NCBI RefSeq assembly: GCF_029541745.1
Contig: NZ_CP089746.1
Coordinates: 5,279,559 to 5,343,558, forward strand
DNA length: 64,000 nt
Source: Streptomyces sp. LX-29
GTDB lineage: Bacteria; Actinomycetota; Actinomycetes; Streptomycetales; Streptomycetaceae
Direction: 5' to 3'
The notes under the pieces are model-generated. The model had not been told where the DNA came from. It saw nothing but the letters and a program-made list of their open reading frames with translations, and searched no databases. Below are positions 1 through 13,300 of this stretch, in pieces. A program made the position numbers and the translations under genes. The stretch's first letter is position 1, and each line of letters opens with the position of its first letter.

Positions 1-2
1 GC

Positions 3-1060
3 CACCTGGTGGCCGAGCGGGGCGTACGCCACCTGCTGCTGGCCAGCCGGCGCGGCGAACGCGCCCCCGGCGCGGCCGAACTCGCCACCGAGCTGACGGC
101 GCTGGGCGCCGAGGTCACCTGGGCGGCCTGCGACGCCGCCGACCGTGAGGCGCTGAAGCGGCTCCTCGGCGCGATCCCGGCCGAGCATCCGCTGACCGCG
201 GTGGTGCACACCGCGGGTGTGCTGGACGACGGTGTGATCGACTCGCTCACCGGCGAGCGGCTCGACGCGGTGCTGCGACCCAAGGTGGACGCCGCGTGGA
301 ACCTGCACGAGCTCACCGAGGGCCTGGAGCTGTCCGCGTTCGTGCTCTTCTCCTCCGCCGCCGGCGTGTTCGGCAGCGCCGGGCAGGGCAACTACGCCGC
401 GGCCAACACCTTCCTGGACGCCCTGGCGCGGCACCGCGCCGCCCGCGGCCTGCCCGCCACCTCACTGGCCTGGGGCCTGTGGGTGGCGGCCGGCGGCATG
501 GCGGGCAGCCTGGACGAGTCCGACGTGACCCGGATGCAGCGCGGCGGCTACGCGGCGCTGCCGCAGGACGAGGGCCTGGCCCTGTTCGACCTGGCCGGCA
601 CGCTGGCGGAGCCGGTGCTGGTCCCGATCCGGCTCGACACCGGGGCGCTGCGCGCCCAGGCCGCCGCCGGGATGCTGCCCACGCTGCTGCGCGGCCTGGT
701 CCGCACCCCCGCGCGGCGGGCCGCGGAGACGCCCGCCGCCGGCGGCGCCCCCGCCGCCACCGGCTCGCTCACCGAGCGGCTGGCCGGGCTGTCGGAGGCC
801 GAGCGCGACCGGGAACTGCTGGACCTGGTGCGGACGCAGGTGGCGGCCGTGCTCGGCTACGCCGGGCCGGACGACGTCGACGCCGGGCGGGGCTTCCTCG
901 ACCTGGGCTTCGACTCGCTCACCGCCGTGGACCTGCGCAACCGACTGGGCGCGGCCGCCGGGCTGCGCCTGCCGGTGACGCTGATCTTCGACTACCCGAC
1001 GCCCACCGCGCTCGCCGGATACCTGCGCGAGGAACTCGTGGTGGACGGCGCGGACTCCGT
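3..1060 (+). other. Module 0 remainder: KR-ACP
   Basis: Only the KR from just after its NADPH motif, and the ACP, are inside the window. KR landmarks are VLDDGVIDSL (B-type), FSSAAGVFG and GQGNYAAANTF. The ACP carries GFDSLTAVDLRNR. The beta-carbon handled by this module is C25 in the predicted product numbering. It is OH if no DH lies upstream and part of the polyene if one does. Confidence 0.9.
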
Positions 1061-1286
1061 GCTCCCGTCCGTACACGCGGAACTCGACAAGCTGGAGGCG
1101 ATCCTCTCCGGGGTCGGCCCCGACGACGTCGAACGCCCCGGAATCGCCGCCCGTCTGCGCGATCTCCTGTCGAAGTGGAACGAAACGCAAAGTGCAACCG
1201 ACGGCGCGGCCGAGGACCGCGAGATCGCGTCCGCGACCGCTGACGAGATCTTCGATCTGCTCGACGACGAGCTCGGCTTCAACTGA
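3..1286 (+). CDS. Type I modular PKS, 3' end (KR-ACP-docking), partial
   Basis: This is the C-terminal end of a modular PKS; the 5' part lies outside the window and the reading frame is open from base 3. It opens just after the KR nucleotide-binding motif (first residues HLVAERGVRHLLL). It keeps the LDD motif of B-type KRs, the catalytic Ser (codon 354) and Tyr (codon 393, in GQGNYAAAN). An ACP follows, with the phosphopantetheine Ser in GFDSLTAVDLRNR (codon 915). The last ~75 residues are a C-terminal docking domain ending DLLDDELGFN. It should pass its acyl chain to the N-terminal docking domain of the next gene, 50 nt downstream. Whether this module has a DH, and what its AT selects, cannot be seen. 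Function is certain at family level; only module composition is unknown. Confidence 0.97.
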   Translation, partial: HLVAERGVRHLLLASRRGERAPGAAELATELTALGAEVTWAACDAADREALKRLLGAIPAEHPLTAVVHTAGVLDDGVIDSLTGERLDAVLRPKVDAAWNLHELTEGLELSAFVLFSSAAGVFGSAGQGNYAAANTFLDALARHRAARGLPATSLAWGLWVAAGGMAGSLDESDVTRMQRGGYAALPQDEGLALFDLAGTLAEPVLVPIRLDTGALRAQAAAGMLPTLLRGLVRTPARRAAETPAAGGAPAATGSLTERLAGLSEAERDRELLDLVRTQVAAVLGYAGPDDVDAGRGFLDLGFDSLTAVDLRNRLGAAAGLRLPVTLIFDYPTPTALAGYLREELVVDGADSVLPSVHAELDKLEAILSGVGPDDVERPGIAARLRDLLSKWNETQSATDGAAEDREIASATADEIFDLLDDELGFN

Positions 1287-1336
1287 CCAGCTCCACGTGA
1301 GCTTTCGGAATTCTTAGTTACGTGGGGATGGCGTAA

Positions 1337-4300
1337 ATGGCTGTGGCGAACGAGGAGAAGTACCTCGACTACCTCAAGCGGGCGACGACCGATCTGCGCG
1401 AAGCGCGTCGGCGACTGCGCGAGGTGGAGGAGCGGGAGCAGGAGCCCATCGCCATCGTGGCGATGAGCTGCCGCTACCCGGGCGGGGTCCGCACCCCCGA
1501 GGAGCTGTGGGAGCTGGTGGCCCGCGGTGACGACGCGGTCTCGCCGTACCCCGTCAACCGCGGCTGGGGCGAGGACGTCCTCTTCGACCCGGACCCGGAG
1601 ACCGGGCACGAGGAGTACGTCCGCGAGGGCGGGTTCCTGCACGACGCCGCCGACTTCGACCCGGCGTTCTTCGGGATCTCGCCCCGCGAGGCGCTCGCCA
1701 TGGACCCGCAGCAGCGGCTGCTGCTGGAGACCACCTGGGAGGCGTTCGAGCGGGCCGGGATCGACCCGACCACGCTCCGCGGCAGCAGGACCGGCGTCTT
1801 CGCCGGCCTGATGTACCACGACTACGCCTCCCGGCTGTACTCCGCGCCCGAGGACGTCGAGGGCTTCCTCGGCAACGGAAGCACCGGCTCCATCGCCTCC
1901 GGCCGGGTGTCCTACACCTTCGGCCTGGAGGGCCCGGCCGTCACCATCGACACGGCGTGCTCCTCGTCGCTGGTGGCGCTGCACCTCGCCGCGCAGGCGT
2001 TGCGCACCGGCGAGTGCACGCTCGCCCTCGCGGGCGGCGTCACCGTCATGTCCACCCCCGGCACCTTCACCGAGTTCAGCCGCCAGCGCGGCCTGGCCGT
2101 CGACGGCCGCTGCAAGTCCTTCGCGGCGGCCGCCGACGGCACCGGCTGGGGCGAGGGCGTCGGCATGCTGCTCCTGGAGCGGCTCTCCGACGCCCGCAGG
2201 AACGGGCACCCCGTGCTCGCCCTGGTCCGCGGCTCGGCCGTCAACCAGGACGGCGCCAGCAGCGGCCTGACCGCCCCCAACGGCCCGTCCCAGCAGCGCG
2301 TCATCCGGCAGGCCCTGGCCAGCGCCCGGCTGTCCGCCGGGCAGATCGACGCCGTCGAGGCGCACGGCACCGGCACCACGTTGGGCGACCCCATCGAGGC
2401 CCAGGCGCTGCTCGCCACCTACGGCCGCAACCGCTCCACCGACCAGCCGCTGTGGCTCGGCTCGGTCAAGTCCAACCTCGGCCACACCCAGGCCGCCGCG
2501 GGCGTCGCCGGCATCATCAAGATGGTCATGGCGATGCGCCACGGCGTGCTGCCCAAGACGCTGCACGTGGACGAGCCCACCCCCAACGTCGACTGGGCGG
2601 CCGGCGCCGTCGAGCTGCTGACCGAGGCCCGCGCGTGGCCGGAGACCGGCCAGCCGCGCCGCGCCGCCGTCTCCTCCTTCGGCATCAGCGGCACCAACGC
2701 CCACACCGTGTTGGAGCAGGCCCCCGAGCCGGAGCCCGCCGACACCCCGGAGGAGCCGGCCGCCGCCCCGGCCACCGCGCTGCCGCTGTGGACCCTGTCG
2801 GCCAAGAGCCGGGACGCGCTGCGCGACCAGGCCGCCAACCTCCTCACGCACCTGGCCGCCCACCCGGAGCAGTCCCTCACCGACCTCGGTCACTCCCTCG
2901 CCACCGGCCGCGCCGCCTTCGAGCACCGCGCCGCGGTCGTCGCGGACGACCGCGCCGGCCTCGTCCAGGCGCTGGAGGCGCTGACCCGCGACGAGCCCGC
3001 GCCCGGCCTGGTCCTCGGCAAGGTCGCCACCGGAAAGCGCGCCTTCCTCTTCACCGGCCAGGGCAGCCAGCGGGCCGGCATGGGCCGCGAACTGTACGCG
3101 GCGCTCCCGGAGTTCGCCGCGGCCCTGGACGCCGTCTGCGCCGAGCTCGACAAGCACCTGGGACGTCCGCTGAAGGACGTGCTCTTCGGTGACGACCCCG
3201 AGCCGCTCCACCAGACCGGCTACACCCAGCCCGCCCTGTTCGCCCTCGAGGTGGCCCTCTACCGGCTGGTCGAGGGCTGGGGCCTGAAGCCCGACTTCCT
3301 CTCCGGCCACTCCATCGGCGAGCTCGCGGCCGCCCATGTCTCCGGCGTCCTCTCGCTGGAGGACGCGGCCACGCTGGTCGCCGCCCGTGGCCGCCTGATG
3401 CAGGCCCTGCCGACCGGCGGCGCGATGATCGCCGTCCAGGCGACCGAGGACGAGGTCCTGCCGCTGCTCACCGACCGCGTGAGCATCGCCGCCCTCAACG
3501 GCCCGCGGTCGGTCGTCATCGCGGGTGACGAGAACGCGGCCGTCGAGATCGCCGAGGGCTTCGAGCGACAGGGCCGCAAGACCAAGCGGCTCACCGTCTC
3601 GCACGCCTTCCACTCGCCGCACATGGACGGCATGCTCGCCGAGTTCCGGCGCGTCGCGGCCGGCCTCTCGTACGCGGCCCCGCAGATCCCCATCGTCTCC
3701 AACCTGACCGGCGCCCTGGTCTCCGCCGAGGAGATCACCGACCCGGAGTTCTGGGTCCGGCACGTCCGCGAGGCCGTCCGCTTCCTCGACGGCGTCCGCG
3801 CCCTGGAGGCACGGAACGTCACCACCTTCATCGAGCTCGGCCCCGACGGCGTGCTCACCGCCATGGCGCAGGACTGCCTGTCCCGCGAGGACGCCACCCT
3901 CGTGGCGGCGCTGCGCGCCGGCCGCCCGGAGCCGCGCGGCCTGGCCGCCGCCCTGGCGGGCGCCCACGTCAACGGCGTCTCCCCGGACTGGCACGCGGTC
4001 TTCGCCGGCACCGGCGCCGCCCGCGTCGACCTCCCGCTCTACGCCTTCCAGCGCGAGACCTACTGGCTGGACACCGGCTACCTCACCGGCGACATGGCCT
4101 CGGCCGGGCTCGGCGCGGCGGACCACCCGCTGCTCGGCGCGGCCGTCTCCCTCGCCGACACCGACGGCTTCCTCTACACCGGGCGCCTAGCCCTCGACAC
4201 CCACCCGTGGCTGGCCGACCACGCCGTGGCGGGTTCGGTGCTGCTGCCGGGCACGGCCTTCGTGGAGCTGGCGATCCGCGCCGGCGACCAGGTCGGCTGC

Positions 4301-7300
4301 GACCTGCTGGAGGAGCTGACCCTGGAGGCGCCGCTGGTCCTCCCGGAGGACGGCGGGGTGCAGCTCCAGCTGTCCGTGGGAGCCCCGGACGACTCCGGCC
4401 GCCGCACGCTCGCGGTCTACTCCCGTGACGAGGACGCGGCCGCCGACGAACCCTGGGTCCGCCACGCCTCCGGCCTGCTGGCCACCGCGGTCGTGGCGCC
4501 CTCGCACGACCTGTCCGCCTGGCCCCCGGCGGGGGCCACCCCGCTGCCCCTCGACGGCCTCTACGAGGGCCTGGCCGAGGCCGGCCTCGCCTACGGACCC
4601 GTCTTCCAGGGCCTCACGTCGGCCTGGCGGCTGGGCGACGAGGTCTTCGCGGAGCTGGAGCTGCCGGAGCAGGCGGCGGCGGACGCGGGCCTGTTCGGGC
4701 TCCACCCGGCGCTGCTGGACTCCGCCCTGCACGCGGTCGCCCTCGGCGGCCTGATCGACGGCGCGGACGGCGCCCGGCTGCCGTTCGCCTGGTCCGGCGT
4801 CTCCCTGCACGCCGTGGGCGCCTCCGTGCTGCGCGTACGGCTGGCCGCCACCGGCGCCGACGGCGTCTCCCTCGCCGTCGCCGACGGCGCCGGCCGCGCC
4901 GTGCTGTCGGTCGACTCGCTGGTGCTGCGCCCCGTGTCGGCCGAGCAGATCAGCGGCGCCGCACGCGGCACACGCCAGGACTCCCTCTTCCGGCTCGACT
5001 GGGCCGAGGTGTCCGCCACCGCCGCCACGGGCGGCCGCTGGGCGCTGCTGGGCCCCGACACCCTGAACCTGGCCGCGACCGCCGGCGAGCGCCTCGACGC
5101 CCACGCCGACCTGAGCGGGCTGACGGAGGCGATCGACGCGGGCGCGCCCGCACCGGACGAGGTGCTGGTCACGTTCGCGCCCGGCGCCGAGACCGACCCC
5201 GCGACGGTGCACGCCGCCGCCCGGCGGGCCCTCGCCCTGGTCCAGGCCCACCTGGCCGACGAACGCCTCGCCGACTCCCGGCTGGTCGTGCTGACCTCCG
5301 GCGCGGTGGCCGCCGGCACCGGTGAGTCGGTGACGGACCTGATCCACTCCGCCGTCTGGGGCCTGGTGCGCTCCGCCGAGTCGGAGAACCCCGGCCGCTT
5401 CGTCCTGATCGACCTCGACGGCGACGACGCGCCGCGCGCCCTCCCGGCGGCGCTCGCCTCCGGCGAGCCGCAGCTCGCGGTGCGCGAGGGCACGCTGCGG
5501 GCGCCGCGCCTCGCCCGCGCGGCCGTCCCGTCGGCCGACGCGGACGCCGAGCGCTACGACGCCGAGGGCACGGTGCTGGTCACCGGAGCCAGCGGCACCT
5601 TGGGCGGGCTGTTCGCCCGGCACCTCGTCACCGAGCGCGGCGTGCGGCATCTGCTGCTGGTGAGCCGTCGGGGCGGGGCCGCTCCGGGCGCGGAGGAGCT
5701 GGCGGCCGAACTGGGCGCGCTGGGCGCGTCGGTGACCTGGGCGGCCTGTGACGTGGCCGAACGCGAGGCGCTGGCCGGCGTGATCGCGGCGATCCCGGCG
5801 GAGCGTCCGCTGACCGGCGTGGTGCACACCGCCGGTGTGCTGGATGACGGGGTCATCGGCTCGCTGACCGAGGAGCGGCTGGAGCGGGTGCTGCGTCCGA
5901 AGGTGGACGCGGCCTGGAACCTGCACGAGCTGACGCGGGACCTCGACCTGTCCGCGTTCGTGCTGTTCTCCTCCGCCGCCGGCGTCTTCGGCGGTGCCGG
6001 GCAGGCCAACTACGCGGCCGCCAACGTCTTCCTGGACGCCCTCGCCCAGCACCGCAGGGCCGCCGGGCTGCCGGCGAGCTCGCTCGCCTGGGGCCTGTGG
6101 GCCGCCGAAGCCGGCGGCATGGCCGGGGAGCTGGACGAGGCCGACGTCTCCCGGATGAACCGGGCCGGCGTCGCCGCCCTGTCCGCCACCGAGGGCCTGG
6201 AGCTCTTCGACGCCGCGGCCCGCTCCGAGGAGGCGCTGCTGGTGCCGGTGCGGCTGGACCTCGCGGCCGTCCGCGCCCAGGCCGCCTCCTCCGACGCCGT
6301 CGCCCCGCTGCTGCGCGGCCTGGTGCGGGTGCGGGCCCGCCGTACGGCGCAGGGCGCGGCCTCCTCGGGCGCGCTGGCACAGCGACTAGCCGGGCTGGGC
6401 GAGGCCGAGCGCTTCGACGTCCTGCTGGAGCTGGTCCGCACCCAGGTCGCCGCCGTGCTGGGCCACGGCTCCGGCGACGCCGTCGACCCCGAACGCGCCT
6501 TCCGCGACCTGGGCTTCGACTCGCTGACCGCCGTCGAGCTGCGCAACCGCATGAACGCCGTCACCGGCATGCGGCTGCCCGCCACGCTGGTCTTCGACTA
6601 CCCGACCTCCGAGGTGCTCGCCCGCCACCTGCGCGACGAGCTGACCGGCTCCGCCGCCCAGGCGGGCGCCGTGGCACGAACCGCCGCGGTCGACGACGAG
6701 CCGATCGCCATCGTCGCCATGAGCTGCCGCTACCCCGGCGGCGTGCGCACCCCCGAGGAGCTGTGGCAGCTCCTCGTCGCCGGCCAGGACGCCGTCTCGG
6801 AGTTCCCCACCGACCGCGGCTGGGACCTGGACGCCCTCTACCACCCCGACCCGGAGCACCCGGGCACCAGCTACACCCGGGAGGGCGGCTTCCTGCACGA
6901 CGCCGCCCAGTTCGACCCCACCTTCTTCGGCATCTCGCCGCGCGAGGCGCTCGCCACCGACCCGCAGCAGCGACTGCTGCTGGAGACGTCCTGGGAGGCG
7001 TTCGAGCGGGCCGGCATCGACCCGGTGACGCTGCGCGGCAGCCGTACCGGTGTCTTCGCCGGCGTCATGTACCACGACTACGCCACGCTGGTGGAGCAGG
7101 CCCCGGACGGCGGCGGCGAAGGCGCCCTCGGCTCCGGCAGCACCGGCTCCATCGCCTCCGGCCGGGTGGCGTACACCTTCGGCCTGGAGGGCCCGGCCGT
7201 CACCATCGACACGGCCTGCTCCTCCTCGCTGGTCGCGCTGCACTGGGCCATCCAGGCGCTGCGCGCCGGCGAGTGCGAACTCGCCCTGGCCGGCGGTGTC

Positions 7301-10300
7301 ACCGTGATGGCCACCCCCGGCACCTTCGTCGGCTTCAGCCGCCAGGGCGGTCTCTCCGCCGACGGTCGCTGCCGCGCCTTCTCCGCCGAGGCAGACGGCA
7401 CGGGCTGGGCCGAGGGCGCGGGCATGCTGCTCGTGGAGCGGCTCTCCGACGCCCGGAAGAACGGCCACCCGGTCCTCGCCGTCGTGCGCGGCTCCGCCGT
7501 CAACCAGGACGGTGCGAGCAACGGACTGACGGCTCCGAACGGCCCGTCGCAGCAGCGCGTGATCCGGCAGGCCCTGGCGAGCGCCGGTCTGTCGGCCGCC
7601 GAGGTCGACGCGGTCGAGGCGCACGGCACCGGCACCACGCTGGGCGACCCGATCGAGGCCCAGGCGCTGCTGGCCACCTACGGCCAGGAGCGGGACGGGG
7701 ACCGGCCGCTGTGGCTGGGCTCCATCAAGTCCAACATGGGCCACACCCAGGCCGCCGCAGGTGTCGCCGGCATCATCAAGATGGTCATGGCGATGCGCCA
7801 CGGCCTGCTGCCGCAGACCCTCCACGCGGACCAGCCCTCCCCGCACGTCGACTGGTCGGCGGGCGAGGTCGAGCTGCTCACCGAGCCCATGCCGTGGCCG
7901 GAGACCGGCCGCCCGCGCCGGGCCGGCGTCTCCTCCTTCGGCATCAGCGGCACCAACGCGCACACGATCATCGAGCAGGCCCCGGTGGACGAGCCCACCC
8001 CGGCCGCCTCCGAGGAGACCCCGGCCGCCGACATCGGCGTGGTGTCCTGGACCCTCTCCGGCCGCAGCGCCGACGCCCTGCGTGCCCAGGCCGAGCGCCT
8101 CCTCGCCTACGTCGCCGGTCGCGCAGAGCTGAGCCCGCAGGACGTCGGGCACTCCCTCGCCACCGGCCGGACCGCCTTCGACCACCGCGCGGTCGTCGTC
8201 GCCGAGGACCGTGCCGGGCTGCTCTCCGGCCTCGAAGCCCTCGCCGAGGGGCGCAACGCGGCCGCCGGCCTGGTGGCCGGCTCGGTGGCGAGCGGCAAGG
8301 CGGCGTTCCTGTTCACAGGTCAGGGCAGTCAGCGGCTGGGCATGGGCCGTGAGCTGTACGACGCGTACCCGGTGTTCGCGGAGGCGTTCGACGCGGTGTG
8401 TGCCGCGCTGGACGGGCACCTTGAGCGTCCTTTGCAGGATGTGGTGTTCGGTGAGGACGCCGAGCTGCTGGACCAGACCGGCTTCACCCAGCCGGCGTTG
8501 TTCGCGGTCGAGGTGGCGCTGTTCCGCCTCGTCGAGGCGTGGGGTGTGAAGGCGGACTTCCTCTCCGGTCACTCGATCGGCGAGCTGGCGGCCGCGCATG
8601 TGGCGGGCGTTCTCTCGCTTGCGGACGCCGCCAAGCTGGTGGCCGCGCGCGGTCGACTGATGCAGGCGCTGCCGACCGGTGGCGCGATGATCGCGGTGCA
8701 GGCGTCGGAGGACGCGGTCCTTCCGCTGCTCACCGAGGGTGTCAGCATCGCGGCCCTCAACGGCCCCACCTCCGTGGTGATCGCCGGTGACGAGGACGCG
8801 GCTGTCACGATCGCCGGGACCTTCGAGCAGCAGGGTCGTAAGACCAAGCGGCTCACCGTCTCGCACGCCTTCCACTCGCCCCGTATGGACGCGATGTTGG
8901 ACGACTTCCGCGCGGTCGCCGAGACCCTCGCCTACGAGGCTCCCCGTATCCCGATCGTCTCGGGTCTGACCGGTGCTCTGGTCTCCGCCGAGGAGATCAC
9001 CACGGCCGACTTCTGGGTCCGGCACGTCCGGGAGGCGGTCCGCTTCCTCGACGCGGTGCGCGCCCTGGAGGCGCAGCACGTCACGACCTTCGTCGAGTTG
9101 GGCCCCGACGGGGTGCTGACCGCCATGGCGCAGGAGTGTGCCCAGGGCGAGGACGTCGCCTTCGTCTCGGCGCTGCGCAAGGACCGTGGCGAGGCCGGGG
9201 CGTTGGTGGCGGCCGTGGCGCGGGCGCACGTCCGTGGTGTGAAGGTGGACTGGTCGGCGCTGTCCGTCGGGACGCGGGCCTCGCGGGTCGACCTGCCCAC
9301 GTACGCCTTCCAGCGCGAGCGCTACTGGCCGGAGCTCCCGGCGTCCCGCGTCGGCGGCACGGCGGGGCTTGGCCTGGCGACGTTCGAGCACCCGCTGATG
9401 GGTGCCGCGGTCCCGCTGGCCGGCGGCGAGGAACTGCTGCTGACCGGTCGGATCGGGCTGGACACCCATCCGTGGCTGGCCGACCACGCGGTGGCGGGTT
9501 CGGTGCTGCTGCCGGGCACGGCCTTCGTGGAGCTGGCGATCCGTGCCGGCGACCAGGTCGGCTGTGATCTGCTGGAGGAGTTGACGCTGGAGGCGCCGTT
9601 GGTGCTTCCGGAGGACGGCGGGGTGCGGCTCCAGCTGTCCGTGGGCGCGCCGGACGCCTCCGGTCGTCGCTCGCTGGCCGTCTACTCCCGCCACGAGGAC
9701 GCCGAGGCCGACGAGCCGTGGCTGCGGCACGCCTCGGGCCTGCTGGGCTCGGGCGCGGCGACGCCGTCGTACGACCTGTCGGCGTGGCCGCCGGCGGGCG
9801 CGTCCGCCCTGTCGGTGGAGGGCCTCTACGAGGGCCTGGCCGAGGTCGGTCTCGGCTACGGGCCCGTGTTCCAGGGGCTGAGGTCGGCCTGGCGGCTGGG
9901 TGGCGAGGTGTTCGCGGAGCTGGAGTTGCCGGAGGAGGCGCGCGCTGAGGCGGGTCTGTTCGGGCTGCATCCGGCGTTGTTGGACTCGGCGCTGCACGCG
10001 GTCGGCCTCGGTGGTCTGATCGAGGGTGAGGACGGCGCGCGGCTGCCGTTCGCGTGGTCCGGTGTCTCCCTGCACGCCGTGGGCGCCTCGGTGCTGAGGG
10101 TGCGGCTGGCCGCCGCGGGCGCGGACGGTGTCTCGCTGGCGGTGGCCGACGGCGCGGGTCGCGCCGTGCTGTCGGTGGACTCGCTGGTGCTGCGGCCCGT
10201 GTCGGTGGAGCAGATCAGCGGCGCGGCGCGCGGCGGTCGGCAGGACTCGCTCTTCCGAGTGGACTGGGTGGCTGTTCCCGCGACCGTCTCCTCCGCGCCC

Positions 10301-13300
10301 GTGCCGCGGAGCCGTTGGGCGGTGCTGGGCTCCGCCGAGCCGGCCCGTCGCGTGGTCGGCGACCAGGTCGCGGCGTACGCGGACCTCGCGGAGCTGGCCG
10401 CGGCCGTGGAGTCCGGCGAGGTCCCCGAGTTCGTCTTCGTGGCGCCCTCCGTGGCCGCCGGCGAGGGGGCCGCGGCCGCCACGCACACCGCGACGGCCGA
10501 GACGCTCGCCCTGGTACGGGAGTGGCTGGGCGCCGAGCGCTTCGCCGGCTCCCGGCTGGTGGTGCTGACCTCCGGCGCGGTCGCCGCCGACTCGGCCGAG
10601 TCGGTGACGGACCTGCCGGGTGCGGCGGTCTGGGGCCTGGTGCGCTCCGCCGAGTCGGAGAACCCCGGGCGTTTCGTCCTGGTCGACATCGACGGTCGGG
10701 ACGACTCGATCCGCGTCCTGCCCACCGCACTGACCTCCGGCGAAGCGCAACTCGCCATCCGTACGGGCGCGGTGCGCGCGCCCCGGCTGGCCCGGGCCGA
10801 CGTCACCGCCGCCTCCGTGCGGGAGTTCGCGGCCGGTGGGACGGTGTTGGTGACGGGTGCGAGTGGCACGCTGGGTGGTCTGGTGGCCCGGCACCTGGTG
10901 ACCGAGCACGGTGTCAGGCATCTGCTGCTGGTGAGCCGTCGGGGCGGCGACGCCCCGGGCGCCGGAGAGCTGGCGGCCGAGCTCGGCGCGCTGGGCGCGT
11001 CGGTGACCTGGGCGGCCTGTGATGTGGCCGACCGCGAGGCGCTGGCCGGTGTGCTGGCGGCCATCCCCGCCGCCCATCCGCTGACCGGTGTGCTGCACAC
11101 CGCGGGGGTGCTGGACGACGGCACGATCGGCTCGTTGACGCCGGAGCGGCTGGCGAAGGTGCTGCGTCCGAAGGTGGACGCGGCCTGGAACCTGCATGAG
11201 CTCACCCGTGAGCTGGATCTCGCCTCCTTCGTCCTGTTCTCGTCGGCCGCCGGTGTGTTCGGCAACGCGGGGCAGGGCAACTACGCCGCGGCGAACGCCT
11301 TCTTGGACGCGCTGGCCCAGCACCGTAGGGCCGCCGGTCTGGCCGGTAGCTCGCTGGCGTGGGGTCTGTGGGCGGACGAGGGCGGCATGGCCGGTGAGCT
11401 GGCCGAGGCCGATGTGTCCCGGATGAGCCGGGGCGGCGTGGACGCGCTGACCGCCGCCGAGGGCCTGGAGCTCCTCGACGCCGCCGGCCGCAGCGCCGAA
11501 CCGCTGCTGGTCCCGATCCGGCTGGACCTGGCCGCGCTGCGCGCCCAGGCCGCCAACGGAGCCCTGCCCGCACTCCTCAGCGGACTCGTCCGAGTGCCCG
11601 CGCGCCGCGCCGCCGAGGGCGCCACGGCGTCCGGCGCCCTGGCCCGCCGACTGGCCGGGCTGGACGAGGCCGAGCAGCACGGTGTGCTGCTGGAGCTGGT
11701 GCGTACGCAGGTCGCCGCCGTGCTCGGATACGCGGGCGCGGAGACGGTCGAGGCCGAACGCTCCTTCCGTGAGCTGGGCTTCGACTCGCTGACGGCGGTG
11801 GAGCTGCGGAACCTGTTGGGTGCGGCGACGGAGCTGCGGCTGCCGGCGACGCTGGTCTTCGACTACCCGACGCCGAAGGTGCTGGCGGACTTCCTGCGCA
11901 CCGAGCTGGTGGGCGCGGTGGCGGACGTGGCCGGTCCGGTGGTCGTGGCCGCCGCCGATGACGAGCCGATCGCGATCGTGGGTCTGGGCTGCCGTTACCC
12001 CGGTGGTGTGGAGACGCCGGAGGACCTGTGGCGGCTGGTCATGGAGGGCCGGGACGCGATCTCGGAGTTCCCGACCGACCGCGGCTGGGACCTCGACGCG
12101 CTGTACCACGCGGACCCCGACCACAACGGCACCAGCTATGCCCGCGAAGGCGGCTTCGTGGACGAGGCCGGCCACTTCGACCCCGGCTTCTTCGGGATCT
12201 CGCCGCGTGAGGCGCTGGCGATGGACCCGCAGCAGCGGCTGCTGTTGGAGACGTCGTGGGAGGCGTTCGAGCGGGCCGGTATCGATCCGGGCGTGCTGCG
12301 CGGCAGCCGTACGGGCGTCTTCGCCGGCGTCATGTACCACGACTACGCCTCGCTGCTGGAGCGCGTGCCCGAGGGCGTCGAGGGCTTCCTCGGCACGGGC
12401 AACGCGGCGAGTGTGATCTCGGGTCGGCTGGCGTACACCTTCGGCCTGGAAGGGCCGGCGGTGACCGTCGACACGGCCTGTTCCTCCTCGCTGGTCGCCC
12501 TGCACCTGGCCGTCCAGGCGCTGCGCAACGGCGAGTGCGAACTCGCCCTGGCCGGCGGTGTGACCGTGATGGCCACCCCCGCCGCCTTCGTGGAGTTCAG
12601 CCGGCAGCGCGGCCTGGCGGCCGACGGCCGCTGCAAGGCGTTCTCCGCCGACGCGGACGGCACGGGCTGGGCCGAGGGCGCGGGCATGCTGCTGGTGGAG
12701 CGGCTGTCGGACGCGCGGAAGAACGGCCACGAGGTGCTGGCGATCGTCCGCGGCAGCGCGATCAACCAGGACGGTGCGAGCAACGGCCTGACGGCGCCGA
12801 ACGGCCCGTCGCAGCAGCGCGTCATCCGGCAGGCCCTGGCCAACGCCGGTCTGTCGGCCGCCGAGGTCGACGCGGTCGAGGCGCACGGCACCGGCACCAG
12901 CCTCGGCGACCCGATCGAGGCGCAGGCGCTGCTGGCCACCTACGGTCAGGAGCGGGACGGGGGCCGGCCGCTGTGGCTGGGCTCCATCAAGTCCAACATG
13001 GGCCACACCCAGGCCGCCGCCGGTGTCGCCGGCGTGATCAAGATGGTCATGGCGATGCGCCACGGAGTGCTGCCGCAGACCCTCCACGCGGACGAGCCGT
13101 CGCCGCACATCGACTGGTCGGCGGGCGAGGTCTCGCTGCTGGCCGACGCGGTGGCCTGGCCGGAGACCGGCCGCCCGCGGCGTGCCGCGGTGTCCTCCTT
13201 CGGCTTCAGCGGCACCAACGCGCACACGATCATCGAGCAGGCCCCGGTGGACGAGTCCGCTCCGGCCGAGCGCGAAGCCGCCCCGGGGGCCGACGCGGGC

